Source: Palsa-461 sp036844945 (GTDB lineage: Bacteria > Actinomycetota > Acidimicrobiia > Acidimicrobiales > RAAP-2). From it: DNA of 62,619 nt. Position 1 is the stretch's first letter, and each line of letters opens with the position of its first letter. The stretch covers positions 1-62,619 of the forward strand of contig DAIUEV010000016.1 of NCBI GenBank assembly GCA_036844945.1, read 5' to 3'. Under the pieces are notes generated by a model. It was not told the origin of the DNA. It saw nothing but the letters and a program-made list of their open reading frames with translations, and did not search any database. This document shows positions 52,713-61,022 of this stretch, piece by piece. The position numbers and the translations under genes are program-made.

Positions 52713-53633
52713 TCAGGGGGCCGCGCCCCCGACCACGATCGGGCCGGGGACACCATCGACGCCGCAGGGGTCGTCGGCATCGGTGCACCGCTCGCACTCG
52801 AGTTCGAGGGTGGTGTGGGCAAGGCCGAACCGGGCGCTCACCGCGCCGCGCACCCGCTCTCCGAGTGCCTGGGCCTCCTCGAGGCTCGGATGGCCCTCGA
52901 GGACGAGGTGGGCCGAGAGCGCCCGGATCTCGCTCGAAAGGCTCCAGACATGCAGGTCGTGGACCTCGGTGACCCCGTCCACCCCGGTCATGGCGGCGCG
53001 CAGGACCTCAAGATCGACATCCGACGGCGTCGACTCGAGGAGGACCTCGACGCTCGCCCGGACGAGCCGGACCGCCTGGAGGACGATGATGACCGAGACG
53101 GCGAGAGACGCCGCCGGGTCGGCGAGATCGGCGCCCGTCCCGCCGACGAGGATGGCGACCCCGGCCGCGAGGGCGAATGCCGCGGAGGCCACGTCCGCCG
53201 CCATGTGGACGAACGCGGCGTGCATGTTGAGGTCGCTTCCCGGGTCGCGCAGGACCCACGCGGCGAACCCGTTCACGACGACCGCGGCACCGGCGACCGC
53301 CGCGAGCGCGGCGCCGTCCACCGCCACGGGATGGGCCAGCCGGTCGATCGCCAACGCGACGATCGACGCCGTCACCAGCGCAAGGGCCACCGCGTTGAAC
53401 AGCGCGGCGAGGATCGTGGCGCGATGGTTGCCGAAGGACCGCTGCGCACTACGGGGCCGCGCCGCCCAGCGCAGCGCGAGGAGCGCCGCCGCGAGTCCGG
53501 CGACATCGGTCAGGTTGTGTCCCGCGTCGGCGAGGAGGGCGGTGGCCCGACCGAGCAGGCCGGCGGTGAGCTCCCCGGCCACCAACGCGGCGTTGACGCC
53601 GAGCGCCACGGTGAGCCGGGTGGAGCGGTTCAT
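52713..53633 (-). CDS. Cation diffusion facilitator (CDF) family transporter
   Basis: The 306-residue membrane protein has six predicted helices. Helix 2 carries ALLADAGHNLTDVAGL with His39 and Asp43, and helix 5 has HMAADVASAAF with the second metal site, the HxxxD pair of zinc-type CDF exporters. The C-terminal cytoplasmic domain has VTEVHDLHVWSLSSEIRALS. A short Cys-containing tail (ECERCTDADDPCG) could bind metal. It exports Zn(II) or a similar cation in exchange for protons. It lies 16 bp after the nucleotidyltransferase gene and may be the last gene of that operon. Confidence 0.92.
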   Translation of the reverse strand: MNRSTRLTVALGVNAALVAGELTAGLLGRATALLADAGHNLTDVAGLAAALLALRWAARPRSAQRSFGNHRATILAALFNAVALALVTASIVALAIDRLAHPVAVDGAALAAVAGAAVVVNGFAAWVLRDPGSDLNMHAAFVHMAADVASAAFALAAGVAILVGGTGADLADPAASLAVSVIIVLQAVRLVRASVEVLLESTPSDVDLEVLRAAMTGVDGVTEVHDLHVWSLSSEIRALSAHLVLEGHPSLEEAQALGERVRGAVSARFGLAHTTLELECERCTDADDPCGVDGVPGPIVVGGAAP

Positions 53634-53649
53634 CGTTCCTGTTCCCGGC

Positions 53650-54513
53650 TCATCCCGACCACGCCAACGCCGCCGGCCGCTCACCCCGGTCGATCTGCGC
53701 CCGCACGTCCGCCTGGACGAGCGCCAGGTCGTCGGGGTGGGTGACGCCGACGCACCGGCTGTCCGTCGGCAGGACCTCGAATGGTTCACCGCTGCGCCCG
53801 GAGATCAGGCGGCCGACCAGCTCGGGGAGGAGCACCTCCGCCTCGTCGGCGGCGGTCATGGCCGCCCCGAAGGCGTCGCCGAGCGAGGTCGAGAAACCCC
53901 ACAGGTTCATGGAGACCAGGGTGTCGGGGCCGAGCACGGCCGGGTCCCGATCGTCGCCGGTGTCGAAGCTGCCGTCGCCACGGGGGACGACGCCGCGCCG
54001 CTCGTCGATGCGCACGAGGCGCCGCTCGCCGTCGGTCAGACAGACCCCCCGGGTCACCGGCGAGGCGCCGATGACCGCCCGGACGAGCCGGAAGCCGACG
54101 AGGGCGTTGGCGGTGGCGCCCTTGGTCACCTGGTCGGCGAGGATCCCGAGCGCCGGCGGTCCGTAGAGATCATCGGCGTTGGCCACCCCGAAGCGGGGGT
54201 GTCCCTCGACCTCGCCCCAGGCCGAGAGCACGGCGTCAACCGTGCCGCGGGGGCGCTCCTGGACCGCGAAGCGCACGTCCAGACTCTCGGGCCAGTGCGC
54301 GTCCACGTGCGCGCGGATCGTGGGCCCGGTGTCGGGGTTGACCACGAGCACAAGGGTGGCGAACCCGGCGGACAGGGCGTCGCTCGCCGTCAGGTCGAGG
54401 ATCGCCTCACCGCCCGGCCCCACGGGGGCGAGTGGCTTCAGCCCGCCGCCGTATCGCTTGGCCTTTCCGGCCGCCAGTACGACCAGGACGGGCCCCGCGT
54501 CCGGTGCGGTCAC
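53650..54513 (-). CDS. Nucleotidyltransferase-like protein (NDP-sugar synthase fold)
   Basis: The 287-residue protein begins VLVVLAAGKAKRYGGGLKPLAPVG, the GxG...KPL nucleotide-binding signature of sugar-nucleotide pyrophosphorylases, and has FGVANADDLYGPPAL with a probable metal-binding Asp. It may make an NDP-sugar or act as a related nucleotidyltransferase. GTG 54513 overlaps the KAS III stop (GTGA), so it is translationally coupled to it. A sugar-nucleotide enzyme directly after a ketoacyl synthase and thiolase is an uncommon combination. Confidence 0.72.
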   Translation of the reverse strand: MTAPDAGPVLVVLAAGKAKRYGGGLKPLAPVGPGGEAILDLTASDALSAGFATLVLVVNPDTGPTIRAHVDAHWPESLDVRFAVQERPRGTVDAVLSAWGEVEGHPRFGVANADDLYGPPALGILADQVTKGATANALVGFRLVRAVIGASPVTRGVCLTDGERRLVRIDERRGVVPRGDGSFDTGDDRDPAVLGPDTLVSMNLWGFSTSLGDAFGAAMTAADEAEVLLPELVGRLISGRSGEPFEVLPTDSRCVGVTHPDDLALVQADVRAQIDRGERPAALAWSG

Positions 54514-55448
54514 GCCCCCCAGCGTAGGACGGCGCTGGCCCAGCTCATCCCCGCGCCGAAGCCCGACAAGAGCAACAGGTCGCCGTCGCGCACCCGTCCG
54601 CTCTGCACCACGTCGTCGAGGGCGAGGGGGATCGACGCCGAAGAGGTGTTGCCGTAGCGGTCGATCACCACCGCGGTGCGCTCCTCGGGGATGCCGAGGC
54701 GGTGGCAGACCGCCTGGATGATGCGGAGGTTGGCCTGGTGGGGGATGAGCATCGCCACGTCGTCGACGCCGACGCCCGCGTCGGCGAGCGCCTGCTCGGC
54801 CGAGTCGACCACGACCCGCACCGCCTTGCGGAAGATCTCCTGCCCGTCCATCCAAAGGGTGCCGCCGTGCTCGCAATAGAGAAGGTGCCGGAGGGAGCCG
54901 TCCGAGTGCAGGTTGTGGCTCAGAAGGTTCCCGGGCCCGTCGACCGCCTCCAGCACGACCGCGCCGGCGCCGTCACCAACCAGCACGGCGATCTTTCGAT
55001 CGTCCCAGTCGGTGATCCGGCTGAGGGTGTCGGCGCCCACCACCAGGATGCGGTCGGCCCCGGTGGCGGCCAGTCCGGCGCCCACCACCAGGCCGTACAT
55101 GAACCCGGAGCACCCGGCGTTCAGGTCGAACGCGCCGACGTGGCGCATCCCGAGCAGCTCTTGGACCGTCGAGGCGGTGGCCGGGGCGATCGCGTCGCCC
55201 GTGGTCGTGGCGAGCACGAGCACGTCGACGTCGGCGGGGGAGAGCCCGGCCCGCTCGAGCGCCTGATGGCCGGCCTCGGCTGCGAGCGAGGAGGTGGTAC
55301 CGCCGATCCGTCGTTCCTTGATGCCGGTCCGTTCGGTGATCCACGCGTCGTCGGTGTCGAGCGTCGCCGCCAGGTCGTCGTTGGTGAGGACCTTCTCGGG
55401 GACGGCGATGCCGCAGCTGCGCACCGCGATCCCGCGGACGCGGTTCAT
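54510..55448 (-). CDS. 3-oxoacyl-ACP synthase III (FabH-like, KAS III)
   Basis: The 312-residue thiolase-fold enzyme has a complete FabH triad: Cys113 in LNAGCSGFMYG, His in LIPHQANLRI and Asn in DRYGNTSSASIPLAL. TERTGIKERRI near residue 40 is another FabH hallmark. FabH starts fatty acid synthesis by condensing acyl-CoA with malonyl-ACP; in this operon it may instead serve a special acyl product. ATG 55448 overlaps the thiolase stop (ATGA). No malonyl-CoA transferase or ACP gene is next to it. Confidence 0.92.
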   Translation of the reverse strand: MNRVRGIAVRSCGIAVPEKVLTNDDLAATLDTDDAWITERTGIKERRIGGTTSSLAAEAGHQALERAGLSPADVDVLVLATTTGDAIAPATASTVQELLGMRHVGAFDLNAGCSGFMYGLVVGAGLAATGADRILVVGADTLSRITDWDDRKIAVLVGDGAGAVVLEAVDGPGNLLSHNLHSDGSLRHLLYCEHGGTLWMDGQEIFRKAVRVVVDSAEQALADAGVGVDDVAMLIPHQANLRIIQAVCHRLGIPEERTAVVIDRYGNTSSASIPLALDDVVQSGRVRDGDLLLLSGFGAGMSWASAVLRWGA

Positions 55449-56629
55449 CCCGGCGCCGAGAGGGCCGTCATGCCGACATAGCCGGCGTCGCCGTCGACCA
55501 CCCCACCGGTGTTGACGGCCAGCCCGAGACGGGCGCCCTCGACCTGGCGAGCCCCGGCCCGGCCGCGCAGCTGGGTCACGAGCTCGACGACCTGCGCGAT
55601 CCCGGTCGCCCCGAGAGGATGGCCCCGGGCGACGAGGCCGCCGCTCGGGTTCACCGTGATGCCGTTCCCGCCGATCGCGGTGTGGCCGGCCAGGGTGGCC
55701 GGCCCGGCCTCCCCAGGCCCGAAGATTCCGAGCGACTCGAGTGCGAACAGCTCCTCGGCGCTGGTGGCGTCGTGGAGTTCGACCATGTCGAAGTCCTCCG
55801 GGCCGATGCCGAAGGACTCGTAGGCCGCCCTCGAGGTCTCGGTGAGGCGGTCGTGGTAGTCGAGGTTGCCGCAGCCCGAACGGGCGACCGACCCGACGAT
55901 GCGGGCGATCGGCCGGCGGCTCCCCGGCGCGCCGACCACCACCGCGGCGGCACCGTCGGTGAAGGAGCTGCACATCAGCCGGGTGAGCACGCCCGCCACC
56001 TGGGGCGCCCCGAGCACCTCTTCCATCGTCACCGCCTGCTGGCACTGGGCCAGCGGGTTGAGCGACCCGTGCCGGCGGGCCTTCACGGCCGCTGCCGCAA
56101 CCTGCTCGACCGTCGCCCCGCGCTCCTCCATGAACTGGGCCGCCCAGGCGGCGTTCAGCCCCATGAGGATGCTGCCGGCCGGGTTGCCGTTCTCGACGAG
56201 GCGGGCGTGCATGTCGGCCCGGTAGTCGGCGGGCAGGCCCGACTCGATCGCGTCGAGCGTGCCGGCGCGGTCCCCGGTCCACATCTTCTCGACCCCGAGC
56301 GCCAGTACCGGCCGGTCCTGCGCGCGCGCGGTGTAGGTCGCGAGGTGCAGGGCCGAGGTGCCCCCGGCACACGAGTTGTCGACGTTCACGATCGGGACGT
56401 CGCCCAGGGCGGACTTTCGCAGCCAGGTCTGGCCCCGGATGCACCCCTGGTCGTTCAGCCGCCCGCCCGCGGCGTTCCCGACGACGACCAGCGCCAGCTC
56501 GGCCGGGTCGATCCCGGCGTCGGCCATGGCCTCGTCCACTACCTGGAGGGCCATCTGGTCGGGGGTGAGATCCCGCCGGCTCATGTCGGTCATGCCGGTG
56601 CCGAGGACGTCGACGTGGTCAGTGCTCAT
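55445..56629 (-). CDS. Thiolase family protein, SCP2/lipid-transfer type
   Basis: The 394-residue protein has VNVDNSCAGGTSALH with the nucleophilic Cys87, HDATSAEELFALESLG with the His-Asp pair of SCP2-type thiolases, and NPSGGLVARGHPLGATGIAQ with the second active-site His. SCP2-type thiolases cleave or form beta-ketoacyl-CoA, often in steroid side-chain or branched-acid breakdown. ATG 56629 overlaps the LLM gene end by 11 nt, and its stop overlaps the KAS III start, so all are coupled. Confidence 0.9.
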   Translation of the reverse strand: MSTDHVDVLGTGMTDMSRRDLTPDQMALQVVDEAMADAGIDPAELALVVVGNAAGGRLNDQGCIRGQTWLRKSALGDVPIVNVDNSCAGGTSALHLATYTARAQDRPVLALGVEKMWTGDRAGTLDAIESGLPADYRADMHARLVENGNPAGSILMGLNAAWAAQFMEERGATVEQVAAAAVKARRHGSLNPLAQCQQAVTMEEVLGAPQVAGVLTRLMCSSFTDGAAAVVVGAPGSRRPIARIVGSVARSGCGNLDYHDRLTETSRAAYESFGIGPEDFDMVELHDATSAEELFALESLGIFGPGEAGPATLAGHTAIGGNGITVNPSGGLVARGHPLGATGIAQVVELVTQLRGRAGARQVEGARLGLAVNTGGVVDGDAGYVGMTALSAPG

Positions 56630-57644
56630 CGTGGGCTCCAGATGGGGACGGGGCTTCGCTGCCGATGCGGGGGAGTGGCCGGGACGGCGGGGAACCGAGC
56701 GCCTCGAGGACGGGCCCGAAATGTTCCAGGGTCTCGTCGGCGGCGACCATGAGGACGACGTGCTCGGCGCCGGCTTCATGGTAGGCGGCGATGCCCGCCG
56801 CGCAGTCCTCCGGGGAACCGGCGATCAGGTGACGCTCGAAGGCCCTCGGCGGGAGGTCGTAGAGGTCGGACAGCCACACGGTGCCGCTCTTGCGGGCTTG
56901 CTCTTCGGAGTCCCCGGTGCAGACCACCGCGACCGCCGCAGTCTGGAGGTCGTCGGGGTCACGGCCGGCGGCATGGGCCAGGTCGAAGAGCCGGCGTCGC
57001 GTCTGTTCGTAGGCGTCGGCCGGGAGGAACAGCGGCACCCAGCCGTCGCCGGCCCGTGCGGTTCGGGCCAGGGCGGCGTCGCTCGCGCCCGCCACCCACA
57101 CCGGCACGGTGGGCACCGGCGGTTCCATCCGATACCGGAGTTCGGATGTCCCGGTGCTGGACCAGGCCCGCCGCAGTGCGTCGATGCCGGCGTCGAGCGC
57201 CCGACCCCGCCGGCCGAAGTCCGCCCCCGCCGCTTCGTACTCACCGGGATGGCTCCCCACCCCGACACCGAGGAAGAACCGGCCGCCGCTCAACAGCTGC
57301 AATGTCGCGGCCTGGCGCGCCACCACCGCGGGGTTGCGGATCGGGAGCTGCAGCACACAGGTGCCGATTGCGGCCGTCTCGGTCGCGGCGGCCACGACCC
57401 CGAGCGCGATGAGCGGCTCCAGGAGCGGGCGGTGCCAGAACACGTGATCGCAGGTCCACAGGGCGGTCGCACCGGCCCGCTCGGCCTCGCGTGCGAACTC
57501 CTGCAAGCGCTTGGTCGTACCATTGGTAGGGGTGTTGTTACCACCCCCAGTACGACCATCGGGAACTGGGCTTTCGTCCCAAGGAATGGTGGGAAGGATC
57601 AACCCGACAGGTCCAGGTAACCCCAGCGGTCGTACCGATCGCAT
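56619..57644 (-). CDS. LLM class oxidoreductase, probably F420-dependent
   Basis: The 341-residue TIM-barrel protein has luciferase-like monooxygenase features: REAERAGATALWTCDHVFW, IGTCVLQLPIRNPAVVARQAATL, LSGGRFFLGVGVGSHPGEYE and RAGDGWVPLFLP near the middle. Actinobacterial members of this type mostly use F420H2. It is the first gene of the coupled operon with thiolase, KAS III and the nucleotidyltransferase. TAAGAT lies 5 nt upstream of ATG 57644. The substrate is unknown but is probably an acyl-CoA or hydrophobic alcohol, given its neighbours. Confidence 0.88.
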   Translation of the reverse strand: MRSVRPLGLPGPVGLILPTIPWDESPVPDGRTGGGNNTPTNGTTKRLQEFAREAERAGATALWTCDHVFWHRPLLEPLIALGVVAAATETAAIGTCVLQLPIRNPAVVARQAATLQLLSGGRFFLGVGVGSHPGEYEAAGADFGRRGRALDAGIDALRRAWSSTGTSELRYRMEPPVPTVPVWVAGASDAALARTARAGDGWVPLFLPADAYEQTRRRLFDLAHAAGRDPDDLQTAAVAVVCTGDSEEQARKSGTVWLSDLYDLPPRAFERHLIAGSPEDCAAGIAAYHEAGAEHVVLMVAADETLEHFGPVLEALGSPPSRPLPRIGSEAPSPSGAHDEH

Positions 57645-57752
57645 GATTCATCTTACGACGTTTCACCTGGTGCCCGCTACCGGGAGTCGCCGCGTCGGTC
57701 AATCCGCCGTTGGGGCCGTTTTCGGTGAGATGCGCTCGCTACGATCGGACGC

Positions 57753-58769
57753 GTGTCGCCCCTCGTCGATCTGCGGAGCGACACGGTCACCCGTCCGACG
57801 CCGGAGATGCGGCAGGCGATGGCCGAGGCCGAGGTCGGCGACGACGGCTATGGCGAGGACCCGACGGTCAACGCCCTCGAAGCCGAGTTCGCGGAGCGGC
57901 TGGGGATGCAGGCGGCGCTCTACGTGCCCTCGGGGGTGATGGCCAACCAGGTCGCGTTGAGGGTGCTGGCCCCGCCCGGCACCACCGTCCTCGTCGGTCG
58001 GCGCCAGCACCTCGTCGCCTACGAGAACGGGGCGGGTGCCGGGAACTCCCAGGCCCAGCTCGTCCCCCTCGACGACGACGACGGCCTCCTCGACCCGAAC
58101 GACATCCTCTGGGCCAAAGAAGCGGCGTTCCACCATCACCCGTCCCCGGGGATGGTGGCCGTGGAGAACACCCACATGGCCTCTGGCGGTCGAGTGTGCC
58201 ACCCCGAAGCGATGAAGACGCTGGTGGCGGCCTCGGGCGATCTCCCCGTGTACGTCGACGGCGCCCGGATCTTCAACGCCGAGGTGGCGGCGGGGATCCC
58301 GGCCGCCCGGCTCGTGGAGGGAGCCGCGGCGGCGATGGCGTGTCTCTCGAAGGGGCTCTGCGCACCGGTCGGATCGGTCCTCGCCGGGCCGGAGGACACG
58401 ATCGCCGCGGCGCGGGTCGAACGTCACCGGCTGGGTGGAGCCATGCGCCAGGCCGGCGTCATCGCCGCGGCCGGGCTGGTTGCGCTGCGCACCATGGTCG
58501 ACCGGCTGGCCGAGGACCACCGCAGGGCCCACCGACTCGCCGAGGCGGTCGCCGAACGGTGGCCGGGGAGCATCGATCCGGCAGAGGTGGCGACCAACTG
58601 CGTCGTCTTTCCGCACCCGGACACGGCGGCACTCCTCGCCCACCTGGAGGCGGCCGGCGTCCTGGGCGGCACGATCGAGCCGGGGGTCATGCGGCTCATG
58701 ACCCACCACGACGTGGACGACGAGGGGGTCGAGCGGACCCTGGTCGCGCTCGCGGACGCCCCCAGATGA
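57753..58769 (+). CDS. Low-specificity L-threonine aldolase-type PLP enzyme
   Basis: The 338-residue enzyme has the fold I threonine aldolase features VDLRSDTVTRPTPEMRQAM, GDDGYGEDPTVNALE, ENTHMASGGRV, VYVDGARIFNA and the PLP lysine in ACLSKGLCAPVGSVLAG. It cleaves L-threonine or allo-threonine to glycine and acetaldehyde; related enzymes act on other beta-hydroxy amino acids. GTG 57753 is preceded by TACGAT at 57740-57745, a leaderless pattern. It is divergent from the LLM-thiolase operon and is followed closely by a second LLM gene. Confidence 0.9.
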   Translation: MSPLVDLRSDTVTRPTPEMRQAMAEAEVGDDGYGEDPTVNALEAEFAERLGMQAALYVPSGVMANQVALRVLAPPGTTVLVGRRQHLVAYENGAGAGNSQAQLVPLDDDDGLLDPNDILWAKEAAFHHHPSPGMVAVENTHMASGGRVCHPEAMKTLVAASGDLPVYVDGARIFNAEVAAGIPAARLVEGAAAAMACLSKGLCAPVGSVLAGPEDTIAAARVERHRLGGAMRQAGVIAAAGLVALRTMVDRLAEDHRRAHRLAEAVAERWPGSIDPAEVATNCVVFPHPDTAALLAHLEAAGVLGGTIEPGVMRLMTHHDVDDEGVERTLVALADAPR

Positions 58770-58785
58770 GCGCTCGGTCGGCAGC

Positions 58786-59670
58786 GTGAAGATCCGCATC
58801 GGAGTAAGCGGGCGCGGGGACGCCGACGCCGGCCTCTTCGGGGCGTTGGCCGACGACATCGAGGCATTGGGCTTCGACTCGATCTGGTTGCCCGAGATCC
58901 TGACCCAGCCGGCCTTCGACCCGATCGTCGCCTTGGCCTGGATCGGGGGGCACAACCCGAGGCTCAAGCTCGGGACGACCGCGCTCTTGCCGGGGCGCAA
59001 CCCGCTGCGGCTCGCCAAACAGGTCGCCACCGCCGACGTGCTGACCGGCGGTCGGTTCCTGCTGACTCTGGTCCCCGGCCTCACCCAGGCGCCCGAGCGC
59101 GACGCCGTCGGCGTCGAGCTGTCGCGCCGCAGTTCGGTGATCGACGAGCTGCTGCCGGTGCTGCGCGACCTCTGGGCCGGCCGACGGGTGGAGCACACCG
59201 GCAGCTCGGCCAGCTTCCCGCCGACCGAGCTCTGGCCGGTTCCGGTCCAGCAGCCCTTCGATGTCTGGCTGGGGGGCATGGCCCGTGCTTCGCTCGTGCG
59301 CTGTGGGCGGCTCGCCGACGGGTGGCTCCCCTCGCTGTGCACCCCGGAGGAGGCGGACGCCGGGAAGGGCGTGATCCTCGAGGCGGCCGAGGAGGCGGGG
59401 CGCGTGATCAGTCCCGAGCACTTCGGGGTGAGCGTCGTCTACTCGCGGACCGAGCTCGACGACCGGTTCGTCGCCGCCCTCGCGACGCGCTCCAGGGGTC
59501 GGGATCCCCGCTCGATGGTGCCCGTGGGGTTCGCGGCGCTGCGCGAGACGCTGGAGCGCTTCGTCGACGTCGGCTTCTCGAAGTTCGTGGTTCGCCCGGT
59601 CGCTCCGCCGACCGAGTGGCGCCACGAGCTCGAGGATCTCGCCGCCGCGGTCGGTGACCTCCAGACCTGA
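58786..59670 (+). CDS. LLM class oxidoreductase, probably F420-dependent
   Basis: The 294-residue protein has IRIGVSGRGDADAGLFGALA, GFDSIWLPEILTQPAFDPIV, KLGTTALLPGRNPLRLAKQV, LTGGRFLLTLVPGL and CGRLADGWLPSLC, in the order found in F420-dependent LLM reductases. It differs clearly from the other LLM protein at 56619. GTG 58786 starts 16 bp after the aldolase stop, so the pair is likely an operon. The substrate is unknown. Confidence 0.87.
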   Translation: MKIRIGVSGRGDADAGLFGALADDIEALGFDSIWLPEILTQPAFDPIVALAWIGGHNPRLKLGTTALLPGRNPLRLAKQVATADVLTGGRFLLTLVPGLTQAPERDAVGVELSRRSSVIDELLPVLRDLWAGRRVEHTGSSASFPPTELWPVPVQQPFDVWLGGMARASLVRCGRLADGWLPSLCTPEEADAGKGVILEAAEEAGRVISPEHFGVSVVYSRTELDDRFVAALATRSRGRDPRSMVPVGFAALRETLERFVDVGFSKFVVRPVAPPTEWRHELEDLAAAVGDLQT

Positions 59671-59717
59671 ACCGAATCGAAACTCAGTCTGAAGCGAGCC
59701 CGGTTCGCGACTGACGG

Positions 59718-60458
59718 CTACCAGGCGCCGGGAAGCAGCCTCCACCGGACCCGCGCCCGGTATGAGTCGTACTGCTCGTTCTCGGCAAGAAGCCGGTCCT
59801 CGGCGAGGACTCGACCAACGTTGCAACCGGTCGCGAACAACATGACGAGCGCGTTCCGTATCGAGATGCTCTGCATGAGGTACCCGGCTTGAAGCACGAC
59901 GTAGGAGGCATAGATGGGGTGGCGGACGATGGCGTAGGGGCCTCGTCGCACCAATCCCCGATCTGCAGCCGCGAATCCGAAGGAACGCCCGAGCGCCAGG
60001 AAGGACACCACACAGATCGCGAGACCGACGAGCTGGACGTCGAGCCCCGCTTCGATTCCCCAGCGTGGGTGAGCACCGACCGGCCGGAACAGGACGCCAC
60101 CGAACGTGCCACCGAAGGCCAGGAGCCAGTCGTCCAGCCGCCGGCTCACCCGACGAGCCGGATGTCGGATGAGGTAGGCGACCACGACCCACATCTGCTC
60201 GGCGAAGAACGGCACCCCGATCAGGCGATGCGACTTCAGAATCGCCTGCAATGTCGCCTGCGCGAAGAAGGCCGCACCGGCGGCGCCGACCAGATTGAAG
60301 GCGATCCTCACCAGGCGCTGGGCACGGGCCGACCGAACCGGGCGACGCAGCGAGGTCCGCCAGCTGGAGTCGCCCTCCTTCAGGCTGTTGCCGGACCCGA
60401 GAGAGCTCTCACCGAATGCGTCAGCATCCAGGCTCGGCGCATTCTCGAGTGTCAGCAC
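59718..60458 (-). CDS. ICMT/PEMT-like membrane methyltransferase
   Basis: The roughly 246-residue protein has four to five membrane helices and the C-terminal motif RRGPYAIVRHPIYASYV followed by LLAENEQYDSYRARVRWRLLP. This is the SAM-binding RHPxY...E signature of isoprenylcysteine carboxyl methyltransferase and phospholipid methyltransferase families. In bacteria such proteins methylate isoprenoid, phospholipid or small substrates in the membrane. The start is probably GTG 60458, but later starts cannot be excluded. The DoxX-like gene lies directly upstream, so they may be cotranscribed. Confidence 0.75.
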   Translation of the reverse strand: MLTLENAPSLDADAFGESSLGSGNSLKEGDSSWRTSLRRPVRSARAQRLVRIAFNLVGAAGAAFFAQATLQAILKSHRLIGVPFFAEQMWVVVAYLIRHPARRVSRRLDDWLLAFGGTFGGVLFRPVGAHPRWGIEAGLDVQLVGLAICVVSFLALGRSFGFAAADRGLVRRGPYAIVRHPIYASYVVLQAGYLMQSISIRNALVMLFATGCNVGRVLAEDRLLAENEQYDSYRARVRWRLLPGAW

Positions 60459-60501
60459 GGGTCGCTCATTTCCCCAGACTTGGATCTGATCGCCATCGCC
60501 C

Positions 60502-60921
60502 TCAGCCGCCTAGGTCGGCGGGCTCGGGGCGACCAAGACCCATGAGGTGACGCTCGAGGAGGGCGTCGACGCTGAACCGGCCCGCCCCCATCACCGCGAG
60601 GACCAGGGCCAAGACGCCGAGCGCCAGATTCAGTTGGTACCCGGGGGGCGCCGTCTCCGAGTTGATCCCGGTGGTCCACGTGACGGTGATCATGGCCACC
60701 ACCATGTCTCCGAACAGACTGATTCCGGCCAGACGGGTGGCGAGGCCGAGAGCCATCGCGACACCCCCACCGAACTCCACGACACCGCCGAGGACGGCGA
60801 ACAGCCCACCGGGGTGGAGATGGGCGGTGTTGGAGAAGTAGAGAGCGGTGCGGTGGAAGCCGGGTCCGTTGAACCACCCGAAGAGCTTCCCTCCCCCGTA
60901 GTAGATGAAGACCCAGGCAAG
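60502..60921 (-). CDS. DoxX family membrane protein, N-terminus lost in the gap
   Basis: Reading back from the stop at 60502, the minus strand stays open to the N gap and gives WVFIYYGGGKLFGWFNGPG, then LHPGGLFAVLGGVVEFGGGVAMALGLATRLAG, and later membrane helices. These are DoxX-family features. About 139 residues are visible, so most of the protein is here and the start lies in or beyond the gap at 60923-61022. DoxX proteins take part in thiol/redox or quinone-linked processes; the exact role is unclear. The upstream sterol-desaturase-like gene is on the same strand. Confidence 0.75.
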   Translation of the reverse strand, partial: LAWVFIYYGGGKLFGWFNGPGFHRTALYFSNTAHLHPGGLFAVLGGVVEFGGGVAMALGLATRLAGISLFGDMVVAMITVTWTTGINSETAPPGYQLNLALGVLALVLAVMGAGRFSVDALLERHLMGLGRPEPADLGG

Positions 60922-60922
60922 C

Positions 60923-61022
60923 NNNNNNNNNNNNNNNNNNNNNNNNNNNNNNNNNNNNNNNNNNNNNNNNNNNNNNNNNNNNNNNNNNNNNNNNNNNNNN
61001 NNNNNNNNNNNNNNNNNNNNNN
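60923..61022. other. 100-N scaffold gap, flanks not duplicated
   Basis: Unlike the gap at 43415, the sequences on the two sides show no overlap. It removes the start of the DoxX-like gene and the end of the sterol-desaturase-like gene. The true missing length is unknown. Confidence 0.9.
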
